This document shows positions 44,265 through 53,284 of a stretch of 64,000 bases of DNA, in pieces. Every line of letters starts with the position of its first letter. The first letter of the stretch is position 1. Position numbers and translations under genes: made by a program. The notes under the pieces are model-generated. The model saw only the letters and a list, made by a program, of their open reading frames with translations. It did not search any database and was not told where the DNA came from. Origin of the DNA: VXYL01 sp963665195 (lineage in GTDB: Bacteria; Pseudomonadota; Gammaproteobacteria; Pseudomonadales; Azotimanducaceae); the NCBI GenBank assembly GCA_963665195.1, contig OY762070.1, positions 4,402,001-4,466,000 of the forward strand, written 5' to 3'.

Positions 44265-45512
44265 CTAGGCAGCGCTGGCCGTTCGAGCGCCCAAATGCGC
44301 CGCGAGGTGCGCGGCGAGGTCGCGGCTGTCGTCTTCGGCGCCGTGGATGAAGCTGGATTTGCGCCGACGCAGGAATGTCAGGCCGAGGGCGACCATGCCG
44401 GAGGCGCCGGTCACCACGCCGCCGTCGTGCCGCAGGCGGCCCTTGCGATCGAGCACCGGCACGTTCAGCCACGAATAGTCCGGCCGGTAGCCGGTCGCCC
44501 ACAGGACGCTGCGGATGCCCTCCTTGGCGAGGTCGAAGCCGAGGCTGGGGGCATCGGGAACGACGGTGTCGGGGTGCCGTTCGCCGCCGCGGGCCTCGCC
44601 TTCGCGCTCCTCGATCCACTCGTCGATGCCATTCAGCAAGCGCTTCATCTTGAGGTCCGCGAGCTTGCAGACGTTGCGCAGGGAGCCGGAGAACTGCGCC
44701 CTGGCGTCGCGGAAGCCCATCAATCGGCCGACCAGGCGCGCGCCCGCATCGCTGAGCGCGTTGATGTCCAAGGTCTTGCGCTCAGGCGTGCCGACGAGCT
44801 GCGGCGACGGCACGTTGCGGGCGCGCACGATGTCGTCGATCTCGTCGTAGCGATCATCCAGGAGACCGGTCCGGTCGAGCCACCATTGGATGTCGCGGTC
44901 GCGATACAGGCGCGGCAGTCGGACGTGCTCGCCGACGGCCAGCGTCACGTCGCGGCCGGCGCGCAGCAACTCCTCGCCGATCTGCAGGCCGGTGGCGGAG
45001 GCGCCGACCACCAGTACGCCGCCGTGAGGGACGCTGTCCGGGTTCTTGTAGTCCATGGCGGGCACGGACTCGATGCCCGGCGGCAGATCGGCGCTCGCTC
45101 TCGGCAGGGCTGGAAGATTGCAGGCGCCGCTTGCCAGCACGAGACCGCGGCAGCGCCAGTCGCCGTGCGGCGTGCGCACCGAGTAGCCCATCGGGGAGTG
45201 CTTCACCGCCAGCACCGGCGTGTCGGTCTGTACCGGGGCGGCGATGCGGCGGGCGTATTCGTCGATGAACGAAACCAGCTCCGCCGCCGCCATGAAGCCG
45301 TCGGGGTCGTCGCCGTGGTAGCGGTGGCCGGGCAGGCGGCACTGCCAGTTGGGGGTCAGCAGGCGCAGCGAGTCCCAGCGTTCGGCGCGCCAGGAGTTGG
45401 CCACCGCGCCGCGTTCGAGCACGACGTGGTCGATGCCGAGCGCGTCGAGTTGGCGGCTCATGGCGAGGCCGGCGTGGCCGGCGCCGATCACCGCGATGTC
45501 GGTGGTCCGCAT
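44265..45512 (-). CDS. FAD/NAD(P)-dependent monooxygenase-like oxidoreductase
   Basis: A 415-residue flavoprotein. FAD site: IAVIGAGHAGLAMSRQLDA; NADPH site: GVLVVGASATGLQIGEELL; and ATGYRPDYSWL near the C-terminus, typical of the group B flavin-monooxygenase/trimethylamine-oxidase relatives. The FxGxxxHxxxY fingerprint of true FMO/BVMO is not clear, so oxidase or reductase activity is equally possible. It is convergent with the aminotransferase and lies 50 bases after the OsmC stop on the same strand. Confidence 0.82.
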   Translation of the reverse strand: MRTTDIAVIGAGHAGLAMSRQLDALGIDHVVLERGAVANSWRAERWDSLRLLTPNWQCRLPGHRYHGDDPDGFMAAAELVSFIDEYARRIAAPVQTDTPVLAVKHSPMGYSVRTPHGDWRCRGLVLASGACNLPALPRASADLPPGIESVPAMDYKNPDSVPHGGVLVVGASATGLQIGEELLRAGRDVTLAVGEHVRLPRLYRDRDIQWWLDRTGLLDDRYDEIDDIVRARNVPSPQLVGTPERKTLDINALSDAGARLVGRLMGFRDARAQFSGSLRNVCKLADLKMKRLLNGIDEWIEEREGEARGGERHPDTVVPDAPSLGFDLAKEGIRSVLWATGYRPDYSWLNVPVLDRKGRLRHDGGVVTGASGMVALGLTFLRRRKSSFIHGAEDDSRDLAAHLAAHLGARTASAA

Positions 45513-45562
45513 GGCGGATTCGGTGTGTCGTGCTGCTGTCGAGCCTGCCGGTCGGATTCGAC

Positions 45563-46120
45563 CTACCGGTCGACTTCCACCGTCACGTTGGTCGGGTTGG
45601 TGATGATGTCGTAGACCGCGGAGCGCTTCTGCGACTGCGCCACCAGCGCCTCGATGTCGTCCGCCGAGGCATCCGCGTCGATCTGGTAGGTCACCTTGAT
45701 GCCGTTGAAGCCGTTGCGCACGTCGGCGTCGGCGCCGAGGATGCCTTGGATGTCCATGTCGCCCTCCAGCGTCGCCTTCACGGCGTTCAGCTGGATGTCG
45801 CGGTTCTGCGCCACCGAGGCCACCCCGGCGGTGAGGCAGCTGGCGAGGCCGACGAGGACGTACTCCACGGGCGTCGCGCCGTTGTCTTCGGCGGCGAAGG
45901 TCTCCGGGTGGTCTGCATCGAAGTTGAACTCGCGCTTGTGCCTTTGCTCGTCGCCGAGGCCGAAATAGCCCTCCACGGACGACCGGCTGTGGGTCCCGTT
46001 CTGCCACTCGCAAGTCGCTCGCCATTGGAACTGCGCCGCTTCGGGCGCCTCGGATACGGCCTCGCGTGCTTGGAGCAACGCGTCGACGTTGACGCCGTTG
46101 TCTGCGGTCCTGTCGGTCAT
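45563..46120 (-). CDS. OsmC family protein
   Basis: A 185-residue peroxide- or thiol-handling protein from the ATG at 46120. The family core GATPVEYVLVGLASCLTAGVA contains one of the two peroxidatic cysteines. The first (usually preceded by acidic and Arg residues) is less clear. It may be an organic hydroperoxidase or a hydrolase-linked OsmC domain. Its first 12 codons and its upstream region recur at 54038-54134, on the far side of the peptide-export island. Confidence 0.82.
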   Translation of the reverse strand: MTDRTADNGVNVDALLQAREAVSEAPEAAQFQWRATCEWQNGTHSRSSVEGYFGLGDEQRHKREFNFDADHPETFAAEDNGATPVEYVLVGLASCLTAGVASVAQNRDIQLNAVKATLEGDMDIQGILGADADVRNGFNGIKVTYQIDADASADDIEALVAQSQKRSAVYDIITNPTNVTVEVDR

Positions 46121-46181
46121 CGGGAGTGGTCCTTCCATCGGGGGCGGCGATTTTAGGAACCACTCGGCGTGGTCGCAACCT
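46086..46181. repeat. Left copy of direct repeat (OsmC 5' end and upstream region)
   Basis: This segment covers the first codons of osmC (reading leftward) and 60 bases beyond them. It recurs at 54038-54134 in the same orientation with an estimated 80 percent identity and small gaps. Shared blocks include TTGTCTGCGGTCCTGTCGGT and GGCGGCGATT-TAGGAACC, plus GTGG-CGCAACCT. Confidence 0.75.
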
Positions 46182-46369
46182 TTCTGTGTTGCGGGGGTGT
46201 ACGACAGATCTTCGGGGCGCGCCGACACCGGTCGGCAGAACGCTGCGTGGTGAAGCCCGGCCCGCTTCCTGAGGGCCGTCCTCGCCGACATGCCATTCGC
46301 CGTGTCCTCGGCCCGATGCACTGCTTGCCGTGCGCGTCGAGGGCATCGCTGCCTGATCCGCGCACTTGG

Positions 46370-46408
46370 TTGACGACATAGACACCATGATGATACGTTC
46401 CGTACATG
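46370..46408 (+). promoter_or_regulatory. Promoter of the peptide gene, matching the promoter at 41570
   Basis: TTGACG (46370-46375), a 16-bp spacer and GATACG (46392-46397) are followed by TTCC and GTACATG. The promoter at 41570 has the same spacing and the same downstream run ATACGTTCC then GTACATG, with only a two-base insertion between the two blocks. TACG-TTC-CGTA (46394-46404) is also a small palindrome. The predicted transcription start is at about 46404. Confidence 0.55.
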
Positions 46409-46432
46409 GTTAGAGAAACTTGGAGAGACGCG

Positions 46433-46591
46433 ATGAACGATGCGGGAGATGTCCGGAACAATGACGCCGAGCCCGTTGATGAAGAGGAAGCCGTCGAAGT
46501 CGTCGGCGGCGGGGTAGACGACGGCGACGACGATGGCCCGAGTCTCTGCCCGATCCACAACGTCACCATGCCCTGCGCGCTCTGCAACTGA
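46433..46591 (+). CDS. Candidate exported peptide precursor with Gly-Gly leader
   Basis: A 52-residue peptide from the ATG at 46433 (GGAG seven bases upstream). An ATG at 46406 would add nine residues and be nearly leaderless. The acidic leader ends in DEEEAVEVVGGG (G25-G27), a good C39-peptidase cleavage site. The remainder is about 25 residues: an Asp/Gly-rich linker, then LCPIHNVTMPCALCN with the spacing C-x2-H-x5-C-x2-C (C39, H42, C48, C51). Fourteen of 52 residues are acidic. Dedicated C39-ABC export genes follow from 46794. No lanthionine, YcaO or radical-SAM enzyme is nearby, so the core may be disulfide-bonded or metal-binding. The 200 bases to the next gene show no second peptide. 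Confidence 0.6.
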   Translation: MNDAGDVRNNDAEPVDEEEAVEVVGGGVDDGDDDGPSLCPIHNVTMPCALCN

Positions 46592-46793
46592 ACGGTCCGT
46601 AGGAGCCTGCGCCGTTTCGCGACGCGGACTTCCAGCTCGGTTTGGGGGCGCGAGGCAACTGCCCGAACGCGCCGTGGCGGTCTTTCCTGTCAGCTCGGAG
46701 TCCTATGCTGGCCGCTTGGGAGATAGTCTTGGCGACGCGCCGAGCACCTAGCTTGCGGACGGCCGCGGTGCCCAGCACGCCAATCGGCAGCCT

Positions 46794-48983
46794 GTGAGTC
46801 CCGCCCGCCAGTCTCCGCCCAACCTCAAGGCCGCAAAGCGGCGGCGCGTTCCGCCGCTGCTGCAGATGGAGGCGGTGGAGTGCGGGGCGGCATGTCTCGG
46901 CATGATTCTGGCGCACTATGGTCGGTGGGTGCCGCTGGAAATCCTGCGCGTGGAATGCGGCGTTTCCCGCGACGGTGCCAACGCTGCGGCAGTGATGCGC
47001 GCAGCCCGGCAACACGGGCTGGTCGCCAAGGGCTTTCGCGTGTCCCGGCAACAAGCCCTTGGCCTGCCCTTTCCGATGATGGTGTTCTGGACGTTCAACC
47101 ACTTCCTGGTGGTCGAGGGCTTTCGGGGCAAGTACGCATTCATCAACGACCCGGCATCGGGACCGGCAAGGATTCCCGTCGAGGAATTCGACCAAGGATT
47201 CTGCGGCTTCTGCTTCGTCTTCGAACCGGGACCCGAGTTTCGTCGTGCTGGCCGTCCGCCGAGCGTCTTCGCCGGCTTGCGGGCGCGGCTCGGCGCGACA
47301 TGGTGGCCCTTGGCATTCGCTGTGCTGGCGACGCTGGGGATGGTGGTTCCGGGCCTCGCCCTGGCGACCCTTCTCAAAGTGTTCATCGACGACGTGCTCA
47401 TTCGCAATACCGTTGCCTGGGCGGCACCGCTGCTGATTGGCCTCCTGACTGTCGCCGTGGTCCAAGCATCGCTCATCTGGCTGCAACGCACCATGCTGGC
47501 GCGCATGGCGACCAAGCTCGCCATGGCCGGTTCCGTTCGCTTCCTCTGGCATGTCGTCAGTCTGCCCATGCAGTTCTTCGGCCAACGCAGTCTGGGCGAC
47601 CTGGCGACTCGCATCGCATCCAACGACAGCATCGCGACGCTGCTGTCGAGCGGGCTGGCGGTCAGCGCGGTCAACCTGCTCACCGCGCTCGTCTATGGCA
47701 TCGCGATGTTCGCCTACGACGCGTGGCTGGCGCTCGCGGTCACGGGCTTTGTCGCCGTCAATCTGGCGATCATGCGCCTCTCGGCCAACAGCCGCGACAT
47801 CGTGCATCGCAACATCGTCAAGGATCGAGGCCTGCTGGCCGGGGCGTCCTTCAGCGGCATCCAGGCCATAGAGACGCTCCGCGGCACTGGCGCCGAGGAC
47901 GACTTTCTCGCCCGTCGCGCAGGTCTGCAGACGAGTCTGCTCAAAGAGCAGCATCGCAGCGGGATCATCGAGACGATGGTAGGCACGGCGCCCGTCGTGC
48001 TCTCGCAACTCTCGGTGGCCGCAGTGCTGGGCCTTGGCGGACTGCGCGTACTCGACGGCGCCATGACCATCGGCAGCGTAGTCGCCTTCCAGATACTGGC
48101 CCACAGCTTTCGCCAGCCAGTGGAAGGACTGCTGCAGTTCGGCGCCAGCCTGCAAGCGATCAAGGGCGTCCTCGCTCGGCTCGACGACGTTCTGAACTAC
48201 GCGCCTGACCCACGCGCGCAGCGGGCACTCGAAACCCGCGCCGACGCAGATGCGGCGCCGGCGCGGGGCGTCGTGGAACTCGACAACGTGACTTTCGGCT
48301 ACAGCGCCACGGAACCTCCGCTCATCGAGGACTTCAGCCTCCTGATCCAACCGGGGCGCCGCGTCGCGCTAGTCGGCGCCTCCGGAAGCGGCAAGTCCAC
48401 CATCGCCAAGCTGGTGTGCGGACTCTTGACGCCTTGGTCCGGCACCGTCCGCATCGATGGCGAGGCGCTAGAGGGGATTTCGGCGAGCCGCCTGGCCGAC
48501 ACGGTCGCCCATGTGGACCAGGACATCATGCTGTTCCGCGGCACGGTGTGGGACAACGTCACGCTCTGGGACACGACCATCGATCAACGGCCCGTCATAC
48601 GTGCCTTGCGCGATGCGCGGCTCCACGACCTGGTGGCGTCGCATTCCCAACGCTACGACATGGAGATCGACGAAGGCGGCCGCAATCTCAGCGGCGGCCA
48701 GTGTCAACGCTTGGAACTCGCGAGGGCGCTGACGCGCAATCCTGCCATCCTCGTGCTGGACGAGGCGACCGCCGCCCTCGACCCGGTGACGGAGCTCGAG
48801 GTCGACGACCGCTTGCGCCGGCGCGGCTGCACGTGCCTGATCGTCGCGCATCGCTTGAGCACGGTGCGCGACGCCGACGAGATCGTCGTGCTCAAGCGCG
48901 GGCGCATCGTCCAGCGGGGTACGCACGAGGAACTCATCGCCGAGGTCGATGCCCCCTACGCCACGTTGGTGAAGACGGATTGA
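46794..48983 (+). CDS. NHLP-type C39 peptidase/ABC exporter
   Basis: A 729-residue fusion. Residues about 18-140 form a C39 peptidase with Q24, catalytic C30 (MEAVECGAACLGMIL), H103 (FNHFLVVEGF) and D119 (INDPASG) all present. A six-helix ABC transmembrane domain follows, then the nucleotide-binding domain: Walker A GASGSGKST (about 528-536), signature LSGGQCQRLELARAL, Walker B ILVLDEATAALD and the H-loop IVAHRLSTV. It should cut leader peptides after Gly-Gly while exporting the core. GTG start at 46794. It is two bases from the second ABC gene. Confidence 0.9.
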   Translation: MSPARQSPPNLKAAKRRRVPPLLQMEAVECGAACLGMILAHYGRWVPLEILRVECGVSRDGANAAAVMRAARQHGLVAKGFRVSRQQALGLPFPMMVFWTFNHFLVVEGFRGKYAFINDPASGPARIPVEEFDQGFCGFCFVFEPGPEFRRAGRPPSVFAGLRARLGATWWPLAFAVLATLGMVVPGLALATLLKVFIDDVLIRNTVAWAAPLLIGLLTVAVVQASLIWLQRTMLARMATKLAMAGSVRFLWHVVSLPMQFFGQRSLGDLATRIASNDSIATLLSSGLAVSAVNLLTALVYGIAMFAYDAWLALAVTGFVAVNLAIMRLSANSRDIVHRNIVKDRGLLAGASFSGIQAIETLRGTGAEDDFLARRAGLQTSLLKEQHRSGIIETMVGTAPVVLSQLSVAAVLGLGGLRVLDGAMTIGSVVAFQILAHSFRQPVEGLLQFGASLQAIKGVLARLDDVLNYAPDPRAQRALETRADADAAPARGVVELDNVTFGYSATEPPLIEDFSLLIQPGRRVALVGASGSGKSTIAKLVCGLLTPWSGTVRIDGEALEGISASRLADTVAHVDQDIMLFRGTVWDNVTLWDTTIDQRPVIRALRDARLHDLVASHSQRYDMEIDEGGRNLSGGQCQRLELARALTRNPAILVLDEATAALDPVTELEVDDRLRRRGCTCLIVAHRLSTVRDADEIVVLKRGRIVQRGTHEELIAEVDAPYATLVKTD

Positions 48984-48985
48984 CG

Positions 48986-51961
48986 ATGACGGAACCCTCG
49001 GTGGCGGACCGGCTGCGCGGCACCCACGAGCGCATCGGTGCGAATCGCCCGTTCATGCTCGACGAGCCCGAACGGGTTCATTTCGTTGAACGCGGTCATC
49101 TGGATGTATTCGCGGTCGAGTCGAGACAGGGCGAAGCGGTCGGGCGACGGCGGTTCGTCGCCCGCATCCCCGTGGGCGAACTCGCGTTCGGGAGCGCGCC
49201 CTGGGCCGTGCTGCCGCCCGCGCCGCATCCAAGCACGGCCGGCGAGGGCGCCCGAATGTGCTTGCTCGCCGTGCCGTCGCAGGACGCCGTGGTCGTTCGC
49301 GGCGAACGAGCCGGCATCGACGACAAGTCGTTCGACCTCGCCGCCACGGTTTGGGTGGACAAGTGGGTCGAGCGGCTCGCCGGCTTTGCGGCTCGCGAGC
49401 GAGCGGCGCCGCGCCACACGCATTTGCTCGAAGCCGATCCGCATGTGCCCATCCCCGCCGGCGCCATCCTGACGGCACAGCATCGAGACGTGATCTGGGT
49501 GACGGCTGCGGCAGAACTGCGCTATCTCGAGCGCCGCGACAGGCTTGCGGTCCCTGCCGGCCACCTGCTGCCGATGACCGAGCGAACATGGCTTGTCGCG
49601 GACGAGGACACGCAGGTCACGGCGATGTACACGCCCGCCGCTCTGCTCTCGGGCCGTCTCTGGCCAGCGCTCGACAGCTTCGGCACGCTGGTGCTCCGGC
49701 TTGCCGCCGCTGCCGACAAGGCGGACGCGAGCAGCGACTCCGAGCGACGCATCGCGGCGACACGGGCACGTCAAGCATCCGCGGCGGGCGCCTTCGATGC
49801 CCTCGGTGCGGTCCTGCGACCCAAGCAGCCAGCCGAACCGGGCGCCGCGGAGCGTCCATCGCCGGTCGACGCGGCGCGACTCGTTGCCGAATCCTTGGGC
49901 GTCGCCCTCGATGCCGATGGCGCTCGTGCCGCTGCGGACTCCGCGGGCACTCTCAGGGCCTTGGCCGGTCGAGGCCGGATGCACATGCGCTTCGTGACGC
50001 TGGGCGACGCATGGTGGAAGAGGGCCGGCACATCGATGGTCGGCTTCCGGGACCGCCGTGCGGACGGCGGCGACCGCAGCCAGAGCCGCATCGGTGAAGA
50101 GGCGCAGATCGCGCTCTTGTCCGACGATGCGGGGAGCTACCAAGCCGTGGATCCGGCCAGCGGTGCCGCCACGCGCGTGGACGCGCGCGTGGCCGCCGCC
50201 ATCCACCGGCAGGCGGTCGTGTTCTATCCGCATTTGCCCGAGGCGGTGCGCAGCATGGCGCAACTGGTGCGGTTCGCCCTGCATGGCCGCTGGCCCGACT
50301 TCCGCACCATCATCCTGAGCACGGTTCTCGCCAGTCTCGCCGCGATGGTCGCTCCCATCGTCACCGGGCAGTTCCTCGTCGAGGTGGTGCCGCGCGGCGA
50401 GGCGGCTGGCTGGTTCGCGGTGATTGGCGCACTAGTGGCGGTGGCGCTGGGTGCCGGGGTCTTCGAGGTGGTGCGCGCCCTCGCCATGCTCCGCGTCCAG
50501 AGCCGGTTCGACGACCGCGCCGCGAATGCGGTGTGGGGACGCGTGATGTCGCTGCCGATCGGCTTTTTCCGCGACTACAGCGCGGGTGACCTCGCAATGC
50601 GGGCGAGCGGTACCCGCCAGATCTGCCAGACAGTCGCCACCGCAAGCGCGGCGGTCACGATGGGGGTTTTCTCGTCGATCTTCAGCCTCGCGGTCTTGTT
50701 CTACCTGAGCTGGCAGATGGCAATCCTGGTGGCCGTGCTGCTGCTCGCGCAGTCCGCGGCGGTGTGGCTGCTCGCGCTCGGCAAGCTGCGTCACGAGCGA
50801 CGTGCGCAGCAGCAGGCTGGCGAACTCTCCGGCTTTGTCTTCCAGATGCTTCGCGGTCTTGCCAAGCTGCGCGTCGCCAACGCCGAGAGCCTCGCACTGG
50901 ACCGCTGGGCGCACCGGTACGGCAGCTGGCGCCGAGAGACTCTCGCCAGCCAGAACTGGGGAGCAGGCGCCGATGCCTTGCTGGCTGCGGCGCAGCCGCT
51001 TACGTTGGCCGGCATCTTCGCGATCGCCTCCGCCCTGCTGCAGCGAGATGCGGAGGCGTTCGATCTCGCGATGTTCCTCTCCTTCCACGCCGCCTTCGGC
51101 CAGTTCAGCGCAGCCGTCAGCTCGCTCACGTCCACGGCGACCTCGCTGACCAGCATCGTGCCCGCCATCGAGCGGCTGCGGCCGATTCTCGACACCGCGC
51201 CGGAGCCCCGCCACGGCATAGACCCTGGTGATCTCAAGGGCGACATCGAGTTCGACGACGTCACCTTCCGCTACGCGCCGGACGCCCCCAACGCGGTGGA
51301 GGACATCGCGTTCCGAGTCCCGCAGGGGGACTATGTGGCCTTCGTGGGCCCGTCCGGATGCGGCAAGTCCACGCTGTTCGCGCTACTGCTCGGCTTCGAG
51401 CATCCGAGCGCAGGCACCGTCTTCCTCGATGGCCACAACCTCTCGAGTCTCGACCTGCACGCCGTGCGGGGGCGGCTGGGCGTGGTGTTGCAGAACAGTC
51501 GGGTGATGGCTGGCAGCATCTACGAGAACATCGCCGGCACCGCCCCGCTGACTCTCGACGAAGCGTGGGCGGCGGCGGGTGCCGCTGCCATCGATGATGA
51601 TATCCATGCCATGCCGATGGGCATGCACACGCGCCTGCCGGAAGGCGGGGCGAGCCTGTCCGCTGGCCAGAGACAACGCCTCCTCATCGCCCGGGCGCTG
51701 GCCTTGAAGCCGCGGATCCTGCTATTCGACGAGGCGACCAGCGCACTCGACAACCGCTCGCAGGACCGCGTGCAGGCATCGCTCAAGGACCTCGGAATCA
51801 CTCGCCTCGTGATTGCCCACCGGCTCAGTTCCATCCGCCATGTGGACCGCATCTACGCGCTCGACAAAGGCCGCATCGTCGAGAGCGGGAGCTATGCGGA
51901 ACTGATGCGCGCGGGCGGCATGTTCGCGGCCCTCGCCACGCGACAGCTGGTGGGAACCTGA
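48986..51961 (+). CDS. NHLP-type second ABC exporter with large N-terminal domain
   Basis: A 991-residue protein. The first 400 residues form an unusual domain (two cupin-like barrels around VHFVERGHLDVFAV and ILTAQHRDVIWVTAA, then helices), as in the second ATPase of NHLP bacteriocin systems. The transmembrane domain lies at about 420-700. The ATPase has GPSGCGKST (about 788-796), LSAGQRQRLLIARAL, ILLFDEATSALD and LVIAHRLSSI. It lacks a peptidase and is thought to form a heterodimer with the C39 protein. ATG at 48986, just after the previous stop. Confidence 0.88.
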   Translation: MTEPSVADRLRGTHERIGANRPFMLDEPERVHFVERGHLDVFAVESRQGEAVGRRRFVARIPVGELAFGSAPWAVLPPAPHPSTAGEGARMCLLAVPSQDAVVVRGERAGIDDKSFDLAATVWVDKWVERLAGFAARERAAPRHTHLLEADPHVPIPAGAILTAQHRDVIWVTAAAELRYLERRDRLAVPAGHLLPMTERTWLVADEDTQVTAMYTPAALLSGRLWPALDSFGTLVLRLAAAADKADASSDSERRIAATRARQASAAGAFDALGAVLRPKQPAEPGAAERPSPVDAARLVAESLGVALDADGARAAADSAGTLRALAGRGRMHMRFVTLGDAWWKRAGTSMVGFRDRRADGGDRSQSRIGEEAQIALLSDDAGSYQAVDPASGAATRVDARVAAAIHRQAVVFYPHLPEAVRSMAQLVRFALHGRWPDFRTIILSTVLASLAAMVAPIVTGQFLVEVVPRGEAAGWFAVIGALVAVALGAGVFEVVRALAMLRVQSRFDDRAANAVWGRVMSLPIGFFRDYSAGDLAMRASGTRQICQTVATASAAVTMGVFSSIFSLAVLFYLSWQMAILVAVLLLAQSAAVWLLALGKLRHERRAQQQAGELSGFVFQMLRGLAKLRVANAESLALDRWAHRYGSWRRETLASQNWGAGADALLAAAQPLTLAGIFAIASALLQRDAEAFDLAMFLSFHAAFGQFSAAVSSLTSTATSLTSIVPAIERLRPILDTAPEPRHGIDPGDLKGDIEFDDVTFRYAPDAPNAVEDIAFRVPQGDYVAFVGPSGCGKSTLFALLLGFEHPSAGTVFLDGHNLSSLDLHAVRGRLGVVLQNSRVMAGSIYENIAGTAPLTLDEAWAAAGAAAIDDDIHAMPMGMHTRLPEGGASLSAGQRQRLLIARALALKPRILLFDEATSALDNRSQDRVQASLKDLGITRLVIAHRLSSIRHVDRIYALDKGRIVESGSYAELMRAGGMFAALATRQLVGT

Positions 51962-52036
51962 GCTGCCGACGTGCTGCGGTCGCCACGAGCGGTCTCCGGC
52001 TCGCGTCGATGCAGCCCACCCGGTACCATCCTTGCC

Positions 52037-53284
52037 ATGTCCGAAACAGCGAAGCAGGCATTGACCGGGACGATCGCCACGCCGGAACGGCTGGATCGGG
52101 TTCTCACGGTGACCACGCCCAAGGCATGGCTTGCGCTCGCCGGCCTCACCGCATTGCTGACGACCGTAGTGGCCTGGTCTTTCCTGGGCGAAGTAGCAAC
52201 CTACGTGCGAGCAGATGGCATTTTTCTCAGTCGCGGCGGCCAGGTCCTCGATGTCGTCTCCACCTCCAGAGGCAAACTCAGGCGCATCGCGGCCGAAGTC
52301 GGCGACATGCTGGAGGTGGGCGATGTGGTGGCAGAGACGTTCGATGTCGAAGTGATGGAACGCCATCGCAGCGCGGTGGCCACGGCGGCGGAACGGTTGC
52401 AGTTCCTGGACAGCCAGGAAGCCGCGGCAGCGGAGGAAAACGACTTTTTCGAACAGAACGTGCAAGAGCAGAGGCAGCGGCTTGACGCCCTGGCCGAGGC
52501 CGGCCAGCAAATCGTCGAGCGCTCGCGCTCGCGCCTCGCCAGCATCGAACAGCTCGCCGCCGACGGCGCCGTCAGCCAGACCGCCATCGAGGCGAGCGCC
52601 CAAGCGCTCGACAGCGCGCAGCGCAGCCTGTTCGACGTCATGCGGCGGCGCGACGAGATGGAAGCCGGCGAACTGCGCCGCCGCAGCTTGCAGCGGGCGG
52701 CCATCGCCGATGCCCGGTCGCAGTACCTCGATGCCGAGCGCCGCGTGAACGAGTTCGATGCAATCATCGAGACTTGGCGCGTGCGCAGCACCGCCGCCGG
52801 CCGGGTCACGGAGATCAAGTCCCAAGTCGGTGCGACTCTTGCGCCTGGGGAACCTGTGCTCAGTATCGAGATTGGCGAAGAGGGTCTCGACGTGCTGATC
52901 TACGTCTCGCCCGCAGACGGCAAGCGGGTGACGCCAGGGATGCCGGTGCTGGTCTCGCCAAGCACCGCCCGGCGGGAGACTTTCGGTGCCATGATCGGCA
53001 CGGTGCAGAGCCTTTCGGAATTCCCTGCCAGTCCAACCGGCATGGCTGCCGCCTTGCAGAATCAGGACCTTGCCGCGACGTTCTCCGCGGCGGGTCCGCC
53101 GTATCCCGGCCGCGTCGCCCTGGTCCCCAATCCTCGGTCGGCCAATGGCTTCGACTGGACCTCTCGCCGCGGCGAAGAGTTGACGATCACCCCGGGTACG
53201 CTGGCGTCGGTCGAAATCCGGGTACGCAGCGCCCCGCCCGCGGCGCTCGCCTTGCCTTGGTTCGGGGAGCTCGTCGGCCCTTGA
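52037..53284 (+). CDS. HlyD-like periplasmic adaptor of the NHLP-type exporter
   Basis: A 415-residue membrane-fusion protein from the ATG at 52037. One membrane helix lies at about 30-50 (AWLALAGLTALLTTVVAWSF). A lipoyl half follows (RAEVGDMLEVGDVVAETFDVEV-like), then a long coiled coil (residues about 110-245), the second lipoyl half (AGRVTEIKSQVGATLAPGEP) and a C-terminal beta domain (LTITPGTLASVEIRV). It bridges the ABC pair to an outer-membrane TolC protein, which is not encoded here. Last gene of the export operon. Confidence 0.85.
   Translation: MSETAKQALTGTIATPERLDRVLTVTTPKAWLALAGLTALLTTVVAWSFLGEVATYVRADGIFLSRGGQVLDVVSTSRGKLRRIAAEVGDMLEVGDVVAETFDVEVMERHRSAVATAAERLQFLDSQEAAAAEENDFFEQNVQEQRQRLDALAEAGQQIVERSRSRLASIEQLAADGAVSQTAIEASAQALDSAQRSLFDVMRRRDEMEAGELRRRSLQRAAIADARSQYLDAERRVNEFDAIIETWRVRSTAAGRVTEIKSQVGATLAPGEPVLSIEIGEEGLDVLIYVSPADGKRVTPGMPVLVSPSTARRETFGAMIGTVQSLSEFPASPTGMAAALQNQDLAATFSAAGPPYPGRVALVPNPRSANGFDWTSRRGEELTITPGTLASVEIRVRSAPPAALALPWFGELVGP

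Noticed and set aside
44265..45512. The flavin monooxygenase as a tailoring enzyme for the exported peptide
   Set aside because: It is on the opposite strand with OsmC, outside the repeat-flanked island, and looks like a general metabolic enzyme. Proximity alone is not enough.
46563..48350. 595-codon frame opposite the C39-ABC gene
   Set aside because: Antisense shadow. The transporter strand has all catalytic motifs, and the reverse frame has none.
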